NCBI GenBank assembly: GCA_944389015.1
Contig: CALXKS010000054.1
Span: 1 to 64,000, forward strand
Direction of reading: 5' to 3'
Source of the DNA: an uncultured Spirochaetaceae bacterium
Lineage (GTDB): Bacteria; Spirochaetota; Spirochaetia; Sphaerochaetales; Sphaerochaetaceae
DNA length: 64,000 nucleotides
Both the position numbers and the translations under genes were made by a program. Under the pieces are notes generated by a model. It ran no database searches. It was not told the origin of the DNA and saw only the letters and a list, made by a program, of their open reading frames with translations. Of the stretch, positions 33,823 to 41,962 are shown piece by piece (within the stretch, counting starts at the first letter, position 1; each line of letters opens with the position of its first letter).

Positions 33823-34893
33823 TTACCTTCCATCTCCGAATGAAATGCCAATGGATCTGGCCACACCGAGAAGCTGATGATCGGTAGGAACGAATTTCAT
33901 CTTTCCTGCGATATCGGCAAGGGCATTGTATGTGATCTCAGTACCGCGAAGAGCAACTGTAACGCCATGCTTCCCTTCCTTTGCAAGACGACCTGCATAG
34001 GATCCCATTTCCGTAGACAGGAGCCTGTCATATGGAGAAGGAGAGCCACCTCTCTGGAGATGTCCGGGAACGACGGTCCTTGTCTCTACTCCGGCTTTCT
34101 CCTCGATGTATTGAGCAAGCTTTTCCGTACCTGTTGCCCTTCCGCCCCTGTACTCAAGCCTCTCCTGTTTCTTCATCTTAGACTCTTCAATGCTCATCGC
34201 ACCTTCTGCTATGGCGATGATATTGAATGCCCTTCCATTCTCGATTCTTTTCTCAACGGTCTTCACGACAGCATCGGGATCATATGGGATTTCCGGCAGG
34301 AGGATGATATCAGCGCCACCCGCGATGCCTGCATAGAGCGTCAGCCAGCCTACTTTGTTTCCCATGATCTCGATAAGCATTGTACGTCCATGGCTTGCAG
34401 CCGTTGTATGGATTCTGTCGATGCATTCCGTTGCGATATCGACAGCGGTATGGAAGCCGAAAGTGACATCCGTGCCGTAGATATCATTATCGATAGTCTT
34501 CGGAATACCTATGACATTTAGTCCGACGCTTGAGAGAAGAGCTGCGGTCTTATGCGTTCCTGCACCTCCGAGCGTAACAAGGAGATCGAGGCCCAGAGCA
34601 TTGTAATTCTTCTTCATCATGTCGAGCTTGCTCTGACCATTCCGGTCCTCATCAGTCATGCTCTTGAATGGCTGCCTGGATGTGCCGAGGATGGTGCCGC
34701 CTACGTTGAGGATTCCAGAGAAATCCGATGGCTTCATCTTCTTAACATCCTTATTTATAAGCCCAAGATAGCCATCAGATATGCCAATGAGCTCTGCGTC
34801 CTTGATTTCATTGAAGACATATTTTGCGAAACCGCGGATAACAGCATTCAGGCCGGGACAGTCCCCGCCGCTTGTGAGAATTCCAATTTTCAT
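33823..34893 (-). CDS. pfkA: 6-phosphofructokinase, long-clade type
   Basis: Phosphorylates fructose 6-phosphate to the 1,6-bisphosphate. 356 residues from ATG 34893, which has GGAGGTGG 7 nt upstream. TSGGDCPGLNAVIRG (8-22) binds the phosphoryl donor; PKTIDNDIYGTD (131-142) is the catalytic loop; GHLQRGGSPSPYDR is the effector/substrate segment. The donor motif is GGAG (109-112), where most enzymes have GGDG or GGEG; Gly112 points to ATP, while Lys132 occurs in the PPi/ATP mixed clade. First gene of the pfkA-ppx-ppk run. Confidence 0.88.
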   Translation of the reverse strand: MKIGILTSGGDCPGLNAVIRGFAKYVFNEIKDAELIGISDGYLGLINKDVKKMKPSDFSGILNVGGTILGTSRQPFKSMTDEDRNGQSKLDMMKKNYNALGLDLLVTLGGAGTHKTAALLSSVGLNVIGIPKTIDNDIYGTDVTFGFHTAVDIATECIDRIHTTAASHGRTMLIEIMGNKVGWLTLYAGIAGGADIILLPEIPYDPDAVVKTVEKRIENGRAFNIIAIAEGAMSIEESKMKKQERLEYRGGRATGTEKLAQYIEEKAGVETRTVVPGHLQRGGSPSPYDRLLSTEMGSYAGRLAKEGKHGVTVALRGTEITYNALADIAGKMKFVPTDHQLLGVARSIGISFGDGR

Positions 34894-34990
34894 AAATTCC
34901 ACCTCCACTTGGGTCTAGTCTAACACAGCCTGAAACATGCCTCAAAAGAAATATGCCCAGCTATCATAGCAGGAAATGGGGAATGTGTTG

Positions 34991-35356
34991 TTAAGCTTCT
35001 GTTAATTCATGAGGAACAGGAACCTCCCCAAGATCGGGCAATGATCTGAGGACGGCTTTCACCTGCAGCTCTGCGAGAATATCATCTCCCCTTGCGGTAA
35101 TCTGGGAAATCACGCATCGCCGGTCATCAATCATGGAAACGGTGCTATGGACAGTCACCAGATCATCAAAGATCCCAGGGCGCTTATATTCAACACTGAT
35201 CTCCTCAGCATCAAGGACCATCCTCTCCATTCCAATATCACGGAGCATCTCCGCACGGGCTCTTTCAGCTATGGCAATATAGTTCGAATGATATACTATG
35301 CCACCTGCATCCGTATCGGAGAGAGGAATCCTGTATGAATAGATGAACTCTCTCAT
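34991..35356 (-). CDS. Acyl-CoA thioesterase, 4HBT hotdog family (121 aa)
   Basis: Hotdog-fold thioesterase of YbgC type. SDTDAGGIVYHSNYIAIAERARAEMLRDIG (13-42) has the catalytic Asp and the HxxYxxxxERAR pattern; KRPGIFDDLVTVHST follows. It probably hydrolyses a short or aromatic acyl-CoA. Its start overlaps the upstream paralogue by 4 nt. Confidence 0.87.
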   Translation of the reverse strand: MREFIYSYRIPLSDTDAGGIVYHSNYIAIAERARAEMLRDIGMERMVLDAEEISVEYKRPGIFDDLVTVHSTVSMIDDRRCVISQITARGDDILAELQVKAVLRSLPDLGEVPVPHELTEA

Positions 35357-35763
35357 ATATCACCTCCTAGGGCTTTCCTGAATGCTTCCGGAATGAGAAC
35401 CGGATGCTTTGAAACACGGTCTATGAAAGCCGCCTTGACGTCGAACTCGGCAATGACATTCCCATTGGAGGAAATGCGCTGTCCTATGATGCATGAAAAC
35501 CGCTGGATCTTCCCTACCCAGCTCTCGACAGCTATGCTGTCATCAAGATGCACATCTCCGAGCTTCCGGCAGTTTATCGATTTGATCACGGTAAGTATCC
35601 CATCGGCTGCAGCCAGCTCAGACTGCGGGATCTCAGGTAGTGCTTCCCTGAGCATCTCCGTTCTTCCGTGCTCAGCCCAGTCGAAAAGACTCTTCCAGGA
35701 AGCCCTTCCTGTGGCATCCGTATCCGAGAAATAGACTCTGGTCTCAATTCTGAACATACTCAT
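35353..35763 (-). CDS. Acyl-CoA thioesterase, 4HBT hotdog family (136 aa)
   Basis: Paralogue of the gene after it. SDTDATGRASWKSLFDWAEHGRTEMLREA keeps the catalytic Asp, but the usual VYHSNYI loop is changed to RASWKSL, so substrate choice probably differs. A start two codons later (35757) is equally possible, and neither has a strong ribosome binding site. The pair may act as a heteromer or on successive substrates; this is an inference. Confidence 0.82.
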   Translation of the reverse strand: MSMFRIETRVYFSDTDATGRASWKSLFDWAEHGRTEMLREALPEIPQSELAAADGILTVIKSINCRKLGDVHLDDSIAVESWVGKIQRFSCIIGQRISSNGNVIAEFDVKAAFIDRVSKHPVLIPEAFRKALGGDI

Positions 35764-35865
35764 ATCTATTTGCTTATCAGTTTTCAGGAAGCGTGTGAAT
35801 GATTTTATTTATGGAAATTCACTTCATAGGGCCCTGATTCTCTTTCCATGGTTCCGGAGAATATG

Positions 35866-35871
35866 TAAAAT
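35866..35871 (+). promoter_or_regulatory. -10 box upstream of gdhA
   Basis: TAAAAT, about 24 nt before the gdhA start, with only a poor -35 match (TTCCAT, 16-bp spacer) in the divergent gap. Confidence 0.35.
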
Positions 35872-35889
35872 CCCGATGCATAGGAGAAA

Positions 35890-37254
35890 ATGACTATGCA
35901 TGACGTTACAGAACGTGTTTATGAACATGTGCTGAAGACCGACCCTGACCAGAAGGAGTTCCAGCAGGCGGTCTACACATTCCTTCAGTCCATCGACAAA
36001 ATCATCGAGGAGCTTCCTGAAGTGACCTATCACAAGGTGCTCGAGAGAATGACAGAGCCTGAGCGCACTGTTATGTTCCGCGTGCCATGGATCGACGACG
36101 AAGGAAGACTTCAGATAAACAGAGGCTACAGAGTCGAGATGTCATCAGCTATCGGCCCATATAAAGGCGGACTCAGGTTCCATCCATCGGTCAATCTCTC
36201 CATTATGAAATTCCTTGCATTCGAGCAGGTATTCAAGAACAGCCTTACCGGACTCCCGATGGGTGGCGGAAAGGGAGGTTCTGATTTCAACCCGAAAGGC
36301 AAATCCGATGCAGAGGTCATGCGTTTCTGCCAGTCGTTCATGACAGAGCTCTACAGGCATATCGGAGCAGATACAGATGTTCCTGCCGGCGATATCGGCG
36401 TAGGCGGAAGGGAGATCGGATATCTTTTCGGCCAGTACAAGAGAATCACGAATCAGTTCACCGGTATCCTCACAGGAAAGGGCATGGACTTCGGCGGATC
36501 GAACATAAGGCCAGAGGCAACTGGCTATGGCCTTGTATATCTTTCAGAGGCAATACTCCGCGGGGAGAAGATGGATCTTGAGGGAAAGACATGTCTTGTC
36601 TCTGGTTCCGGAAATGTAGCCCAGTACACAGTTGAGAAGCTCAATGAGCTCGGCGCGAAGGTCGTGACTCTCTCTGATTCCTCCGGAATGATCTATGATG
36701 AGAGCGGCATCACTCCTGAGAAGCTCCGCTATGTCATGAACCTGAAGAACGTGAAGCGCGGCAGGATCAAGGAGTACGCAGAGAATTACAGCGGTGTCGA
36801 ATATATTGCCCGCAATCCTGAGGATCCGAATCCTGTATGGAATATCAAGGCTGATTACGCATTCCCATGCGCAACCCAGAATGAGATCCTCAAGGCCGAT
36901 GCGGAGAATCTTGTGAAGAACGGTATCAAGCTTGTCGGAGAAGGTGCTAACATGCCTTGCTCAGTAGAAGCTGAGAAGATCCTCATGGGTAACGGAGTGC
37001 TTCTTGCACCTGCGAAAGCTGCGAATGCCGGCGGTGTTGCGGTATCAGGTCTTGAGATGGCACAGAACTCTGCAAGAATGACCTGGTCACGTGAAAAGGT
37101 CGATCAGGAATTGAGAAACATCATGAACAGCATCTACAGGAATATCTCGGAAGCTGCAGAGAAGTACTCGGAGAAGAACAACTTCGTCGATGGTGCGAAT
37201 ATTGCAGGCTTCATGAAAGTATCCCGCGCGATGCTGGCAGAAGGCTACGTATAA
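35890..37254 (+). CDS. gdhA: NADP-specific glutamate dehydrogenase
   Basis: Interconverts 2-oxoglutarate plus ammonia and glutamate. 454 residues, the hexameric type. GYRVEMSSAIGPYKGGLRFHPSVN (near 80) and LPMGGGKGGSDFNPKG (near 122) give the substrate lysines; GSGNVAQYTVEKL (near 235) is the dinucleotide fold. AGGAG is 3 nt from the first ATG and 9 nt from an in-frame ATG two codons later, so the second may be the true start. It shares one base with the following gene (TAATG). Confidence 0.95.
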   Translation: MTMHDVTERVYEHVLKTDPDQKEFQQAVYTFLQSIDKIIEELPEVTYHKVLERMTEPERTVMFRVPWIDDEGRLQINRGYRVEMSSAIGPYKGGLRFHPSVNLSIMKFLAFEQVFKNSLTGLPMGGGKGGSDFNPKGKSDAEVMRFCQSFMTELYRHIGADTDVPAGDIGVGGREIGYLFGQYKRITNQFTGILTGKGMDFGGSNIRPEATGYGLVYLSEAILRGEKMDLEGKTCLVSGSGNVAQYTVEKLNELGAKVVTLSDSSGMIYDESGITPEKLRYVMNLKNVKRGRIKEYAENYSGVEYIARNPEDPNPVWNIKADYAFPCATQNEILKADAENLVKNGIKLVGEGANMPCSVEAEKILMGNGVLLAPAKAANAGGVAVSGLEMAQNSARMTWSREKVDQELRNIMNSIYRNISEAAEKYSEKNNFVDGANIAGFMKVSRAMLAEGYV

Positions 37255-38759
37255 TGCAGAAAACAGGCTTCGACAGCAGAAAATACGTAGAGGAGCAGTC
37301 CCGATACATACTTGAGAGGGTCCGGAATTCTTCCGGACGCCTCTATATAGAGTGCGGAGGCAAGCTTCTTCACGACAAGCATGCATCGAGAGTCCTTCCA
37401 GGCTTCGATGAAAGTAACAAGCTGAAGGTCTTCCAGTCCCTGCAAGACAAGCTGGATGTAATAATCTGCATCTATGCAGGGGACATAGAGAAGAGAAAGA
37501 TACGCTCGGACTTCGGAATCAGCTATGACGCCGATGTCCTCAAGATGATCGATGATTTCGCCTCATATGGTCTGATCTGCAACAAAGTCGTGATCACAAG
37601 ATATGAGGATCAGGTTGGAGCTACAGTTTTCAAGGAGAAGCTTGAGCGCCGCGGAATCAATGTCTATACGCATCCGAAGACGCCTGGATACCCTGCGAAT
37701 ATTGATGTGGTCGTCTCAGAGAATGGATATGGCAAGAATGAATATATTCCTGTGGACGCCCCTGTAGTGATCGTAACAGCTCCGGGACCGGGATCAGGGA
37801 AACTCGCAACATGCCTTTCACAGATGTACCATGAAGCGAAGATGGGCCAGAAGCCAAGCTACTCGAAGCTTGAGACCTTCCCTATCTGGAATCTGCCGCT
37901 GGATCATCCTGTGAATATCGCATACGAGGCAGCAACCGCGGATATCGGAGATGTGAACCTCATCGATCATTTCCATCTCAATGCATATGGAAAGATCGCA
38001 GTCAACTATTCCCGTGACCTTGAGGCTTTTCCCATTCTTGCAAGAATCCTTGAGAAGATCACAGGAGAGAGCTGCATATACAAATCCCCTACCGATATGG
38101 GCGTCAACAGATGCGGCTTCGGCATAACGGATGATGAAGTCTGCAGGGAAGCAGGACGTCAGGAGATAATCCGCAGAAGCTTCCAGATCAGATCGGATTA
38201 CATATCAGGGCTTGCTGATGAGAACACAGTCAACAGGATCAGCGCAATCATGGATAAATGCTCTCTGACCGAGGAGGACAGAGCCGTTGTCGCTCCTGCA
38301 AGGGAAGCTCTGGAGAAGGCAATCAAGGAAGGCAAAGGCAAGAACGGAACTGTCTGCGCTGCTGCCATCGAACTTCCCGATGGTACGATTGTCACGGCCC
38401 ACAACTCAGAAATGCTCCATGCCTGCTCCGCCCTTCTGCTGAATGCATTGAAGGTAATGACGGGAATTCCGAAAGAAAGGGATCTGATCGCGGCGGACGT
38501 CATAAAGAGCATAACCGCCATGAAGAGGGATATCCTTTCCGGAAAAGGTGTCAGCATGAATCTCGATGAGATCCTGATCGCACTTGCGATGAGCGCATCT
38601 GTCAGCGAAGATGCAGCAAAAGCCATGAAAGCACTGCCGCTGCTGAAAAATGCGGAAGTGCACTTGACCCATATACCATCTCCGGGAGATAGTTCTGGAA
38701 TCAGGAAGCTTGGCATACTCGCGACAAGCGATCCAAGGTATCCAGTAAGGAACATCTGA
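37254..38759 (+). CDS. DUF1846 family protein, 501 aa
   Basis: Conserved protein of the DUF1846/UPF0371 family, whose function is not established. It starts GFDSRKYVEEQSRYILERV and has an ATP-grasp-unlike GPGSGK loop (VTAPGPGSGKLATCLSQ near 177), possibly a phosphate-binding loop, and the conserved block HFHLNAYGKIAVNYSRDLEAFP (near 240). Cytoplasmic, no membrane segments. Coupled to gdhA by the shared base and followed 15 nt later by an NSS symporter, which suggests a role in amino-acid or ammonia metabolism. Confidence 0.88.
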   Translation: MQKTGFDSRKYVEEQSRYILERVRNSSGRLYIECGGKLLHDKHASRVLPGFDESNKLKVFQSLQDKLDVIICIYAGDIEKRKIRSDFGISYDADVLKMIDDFASYGLICNKVVITRYEDQVGATVFKEKLERRGINVYTHPKTPGYPANIDVVVSENGYGKNEYIPVDAPVVIVTAPGPGSGKLATCLSQMYHEAKMGQKPSYSKLETFPIWNLPLDHPVNIAYEAATADIGDVNLIDHFHLNAYGKIAVNYSRDLEAFPILARILEKITGESCIYKSPTDMGVNRCGFGITDDEVCREAGRQEIIRRSFQIRSDYISGLADENTVNRISAIMDKCSLTEEDRAVVAPAREALEKAIKEGKGKNGTVCAAAIELPDGTIVTAHNSEMLHACSALLLNALKVMTGIPKERDLIAADVIKSITAMKRDILSGKGVSMNLDEILIALAMSASVSEDAAKAMKALPLLKNAEVHLTHIPSPGDSSGIRKLGILATSDPRYPVRNI

Positions 38760-38774
38760 TAAAACGAGGTTTAC

Positions 38775-40148
38775 ATGGAACGTGAAAGACTATCATCCAG
38801 GCTGGGCTTCATTCTGCTTTCAGCTGGATGCGCAATCGGACTGGGAAACGTATGGCGCTTCCCATACATCACAGGAAGGTATGGCGGAGCGGCATTCGTT
38901 CTCATATATCTTATTTTCCTTCTGCTTATCGGACTTCCGGTAATGACAATGGAGTTCGCAATCGGAAGAGCAGGAAGGAAGAATATCGCAGGAGCTTTAA
39001 AGACTCTGGAACCCAGGGGGACGAAATGGCACCTCATCGGACCAGCAGCAGTAGCGGGGAACTACATCCTGCTGATGTTCTATTCTGTGCTTACAGGCTG
39101 GCTGATCTACTACTTCGTATCATTCCTGACAGGAGGGATATCAAGTTCATTCACAACAGCTGATGTCTCTACCTTCTTCGGTGCATTGACCGCAGATCCA
39201 CTGCTTCAGATTGTCTATATGGCCATAGCCCTGCTGCTGACAGCTGGAATTGTCATCATCGGACTTAAGAACGGCGTCGAGAAGATAACAAAGGTCATGA
39301 TGATGATTCTTTTTGTGCTCATGTTCATTCTTGCAATCCATTCCTGTCTCCTTCCGGACAGCCGTGAAGGACTTCTGTTCTATATCCGTCCTGATTTCGG
39401 GAATCTTGTACATGAGTATGGCCTTTCCGAATCCATATTCGCAGCAATGGGACAGGCATTCTTCACCCTCTCCCTCGGAATCGGGGCAATGGCGATCTTC
39501 GGATCCTATTTCAGCAATGAGCATACACTCGGCGGAGAGACTATAAAGATCATCTGCCTTGATACTACGGTTGCACTTCTATCTGGCTTCATAATCTTCC
39601 CGGCATGTTCGGCTTTCGGCGTAGAAGCCGGTACAGGCCCTGCCCTTCTGTTTGTATCACTGCCTAACGTGTTCACGAGGATGCCGGCAGGCAATATCTG
39701 GGGAGCGTTCTTCTTCCTTGCCATGATATTCGCTGCGCTTTCAACGCTTATAGCTGTCTTTGAGAACATTGTCTCATACTGGATGGATAACAGAGGCTGG
39801 ACAAGGAAGAATGCTGTAATATTGAATTTCATACTGCTTTTCTTCCTTTCAATCCCCTGCGTCCTCGGTTTCAATGTACTCTCAGGATTCCAGCCTTTCG
39901 GCGAAGGAACCGGTGTTCTTGATCTTGAGGACTTCCTTGTCTCCAACCTGATTCTCCCGCTTGGAAGCATGGCCTTCGTATTCTTCTGCACAATGAAGAA
40001 GGGCTGGGGATGGAAGAACTTCATCGATGAAGCTGATATAGGAAATGGATTCAAGTTCCCAGCATGGCTGAGAGTCTATTGCTCTTATATCCTTCCCGTA
40101 ATCATCCTGATAGTGACTATAAACGGAATCTACGGAGTGCTTTCCTGA
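38775..40148 (+). CDS. Sodium-dependent neurotransmitter symporter (NSS/SNF) family transporter
   Basis: Inner-membrane Na+-coupled amino-acid transporter, 457 residues, about 11 segments. GNVWRFPYITGRYGGAAFVLIYLIF (near 25) is the NSS signature in helix 1. Bacterial members take up Leu, Trp, Tyr or other amino acids. GAGG lies 5 nt before the ATG. It closes the gdhA-DUF1846-NSS unit, so an amino acid feeding or draining the glutamate pool is a plausible substrate. Confidence 0.92.
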   Translation: MERERLSSRLGFILLSAGCAIGLGNVWRFPYITGRYGGAAFVLIYLIFLLLIGLPVMTMEFAIGRAGRKNIAGALKTLEPRGTKWHLIGPAAVAGNYILLMFYSVLTGWLIYYFVSFLTGGISSSFTTADVSTFFGALTADPLLQIVYMAIALLLTAGIVIIGLKNGVEKITKVMMMILFVLMFILAIHSCLLPDSREGLLFYIRPDFGNLVHEYGLSESIFAAMGQAFFTLSLGIGAMAIFGSYFSNEHTLGGETIKIICLDTTVALLSGFIIFPACSAFGVEAGTGPALLFVSLPNVFTRMPAGNIWGAFFFLAMIFAALSTLIAVFENIVSYWMDNRGWTRKNAVILNFILLFFLSIPCVLGFNVLSGFQPFGEGTGVLDLEDFLVSNLILPLGSMAFVFFCTMKKGWGWKNFIDEADIGNGFKFPAWLRVYCSYILPVIILIVTINGIYGVLS

Positions 40149-40166
40149 AAACACAGGGAAATTACA

Positions 40167-40194
40167 TGAATCCTCCCATTGACGGGAGGATTCA
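40167..40194 (+). terminator. Strong hairpin after the NSS symporter gene
   Basis: TGAATCCTCCC/GGGAGGATTCA, 11-bp perfect stem with a 6-nt loop, followed by GTTCAATCATATTT. Likely terminator for gdhA-DUF1846-NSS. Confidence 0.75.
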
Positions 40195-40213
40195 GTTCAA
40201 TCATATTTAAATT

Positions 40214-40555
40214 ATGAACATCAGAGCAATTGCAGACAGAATAGGAATGGATTATGAAGGCGTGATGGAGGATTTCTGCGGAGATGTGAGCATAGTCCGC
40301 GAGAAGCTCCTTTCCTTCGCCGGATCAGATGTATCATCATCAATCGACACATGCATCGCAGACAATGACTATGCAGGTGCAAGGAAGCTTGCCCATACGC
40401 TTCGAAAGAATGCAGAGAAGCTTGGCATAAAGGCATTGGCAGAGCGTGCTGGCCGCATAGAGGAAGTCAGCGAAGAGAAGATAGCTGGGGACTGGCAGGA
40501 AACGAAGGAACTCTATCTATCCATCATAAATGCAATCAAGGGTGCTTCTGAATGA
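40214..40555 (+). CDS. Stand-alone histidine phosphotransfer (Hpt) domain protein
   Basis: 113-residue four-helix protein. LAHTLRKNAEKLGIKALAERAGRIEE (59-84) is the Hpt motif, with His61 the phosphoacceptor; the usual KG after the His helix is changed to KN. It would relay phosphate between a receiver and a second receiver in a phosphorelay. No histidine kinase or receiver lies nearby, so partners are elsewhere. The start has almost no ribosome binding site, and the end overlaps the next gene by 4 nt. Confidence 0.78.
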   Translation: MNIRAIADRIGMDYEGVMEDFCGDVSIVREKLLSFAGSDVSSSIDTCIADNDYAGARKLAHTLRKNAEKLGIKALAERAGRIEEVSEEKIAGDWQETKELYLSIINAIKGASE

Positions 40556-40893
40556 AGAGAATCATATCAGCTATCGCAATTGTTCTTCTTGTTCTTACCG
40601 GCTGTGCATCAACAAGCGATGCTGATAGAGACCGTACTGAGATAACCATAATGCTCCCGGAGAATCCGGGAAGCGGTTTCCAATGGGTGTGGGGACAGAT
40701 GGGATCGGGCCACATTGAGCTGACAGCATCCGCTCTGAACAACAGTGGAGAACATGCCTTCACATTCATCGGCACAGCTCCGGGGCATGTAACACTCACT
40801 TTCTCATCAAGGAATATGGAGACAGGCACAAATACAGCGCAGGAAGTCTATTCAGTGACTGTCTATGATGATCTTACGCTGAGCTACCTGTAA
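40552..40893 (+). CDS. Lipoprotein with a chagasin-like (inhibitor I42) domain
   Basis: 113 residues. MKRIISAIAIVLLVLTGCASTSD is a lipoprotein signal with lipobox LTGC (Cys18). The mature domain has the three I42 loops in order: NPGSGFQWVW for the NPTTGY loop, a Gly-rich turn GQMGSG and TFSSRNME in the place of the RPW loop. Chagasin proteins inhibit papain-type cysteine peptidases. The distance from the consensus is large, so inhibition is an inference. ATGA overlap with the Hpt gene. Confidence 0.75.
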   Translation: MKRIISAIAIVLLVLTGCASTSDADRDRTEITIMLPENPGSGFQWVWGQMGSGHIELTASALNNSGEHAFTFIGTAPGHVTLTFSSRNMETGTNTAQEVYSVTVYDDLTLSYL

Positions 40894-40901
40894 ATCAAGA
40901 A

Positions 40902-40939
40902 CAGTGAGCAGGATAATGATGAATATGACCTGCTCACTG
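40902..40939. terminator. Bidirectional hairpin between convergent genes
   Basis: CAGTGAGCAGG/CCTGCTCACTG, 11-bp perfect arms around a 16-nt loop, 8 nt after the lipoprotein stop and 18 nt before the amidohydrolase stop. Confidence 0.65.
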
Positions 40940-40957
40940 AAGGAAGAGAAAATCGGA

Positions 40958-41944
40958 TTATCTCTCTGCTGCTGAAAGCAGAATCCTCTCGGAATTCCTA
41001 TATGAAATCATTTCGATTGCATCGTCATTGCCGAGGGTAAGAAACGAGTCCGTATCAGCCATATCATATGGATAATCAGTTCCGAACATGACCCGCGATG
41101 GATCAGCAATAGCAAGAAGCATCTCTATCATTGTCCTATCAAACAGAAGACTGTCGAACAGCAGATTCCTGTTCACATACCATGATGGTTCATGCATGCA
41201 CAGAAACTCTGCCCGAGGCCTCACTTCATAGGCATGGTCCAGCCTGCCAAGCTGGTATGGGATGAATCCTCCCCCATGAACCAGAAGGACCTGAAGTCCG
41301 GGCACTTTGTCGAATATGCCTCCTGCAATCAGATTATATGCAGCAGCTGTTGTCTGGAATGGATTCCCGACAACATTCCCAAGATGATGCCGCTTTGTCC
41401 TGATATTTGAATTCTCTATCAGAGGATGAATAAGGAGAATGACCCCTGCATCCGACACAGCCTTATAAAAAGGAATGAAAGACTCATCATCAAGATTCAG
41501 ATCATTCACAGTTGCCCCTATCTGGACAACGGATACCCCCTGATCCTTCAGATAGCGGATTTCCTCTATAGCTGTGGATACATCCTGCATGGGAACTCCC
41601 CCGACAGGATGAATACGTCCATTGCTCTTTCTGCTGCGATCCAGGATCTCATCGTTGCACATTCTGCAGAATGGCGCGGCGAACTCCAGAGGACGGTCAT
41701 AGAAGAACAGTCTTGGACCGATGGAAATAAACTGATCTGTGATACCATTCCTATCCATCCACCCAATCTGTGCATTCTGATCATGGAAAAGACCATTGAA
41801 AGGATGTGGAGAAGTCCCGAAGATCAGGACTTCCTTCCCGCTTTCCCTATTCTCGAATCTGACATCTTCGATATTCCCGCTCCTGACTGCTTCGATAAAA
41901 CAGTCAGGGAGAATATGAGCGTGAACATCAATGCATCTCTTCAT
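40958..41944 (-). CDS. Amidohydrolase-family protein (ACMSD-like decarboxylase branch)
   Basis: TIM-barrel metal-dependent enzyme, 328 residues. CIDVHAHILP (HxH metal pair), LLIHPL (near 170), VHGGGFIPYQLGRLDHAYE and MFGTDYPYD (catalytic Asp) match the aminocarboxymuconate-semialdehyde/gamma-resorcylate decarboxylase group. It would hydrolyse or decarboxylate a ring-derived acid. Last gene of the catabolic operon that starts with the aldehyde dehydrogenase. The true substrate is unknown. Confidence 0.8.
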   Translation of the reverse strand: MKRCIDVHAHILPDCFIEAVRSGNIEDVRFENRESGKEVLIFGTSPHPFNGLFHDQNAQIGWMDRNGITDQFISIGPRLFFYDRPLEFAAPFCRMCNDEILDRSRKSNGRIHPVGGVPMQDVSTAIEEIRYLKDQGVSVVQIGATVNDLNLDDESFIPFYKAVSDAGVILLIHPLIENSNIRTKRHHLGNVVGNPFQTTAAAYNLIAGGIFDKVPGLQVLLVHGGGFIPYQLGRLDHAYEVRPRAEFLCMHEPSWYVNRNLLFDSLLFDRTMIEMLLAIADPSRVMFGTDYPYDMADTDSFLTLGNDDAIEMISYRNSERILLSAAER

Positions 41945-41962
41945 AGTCTCCCCCTGACAGAA

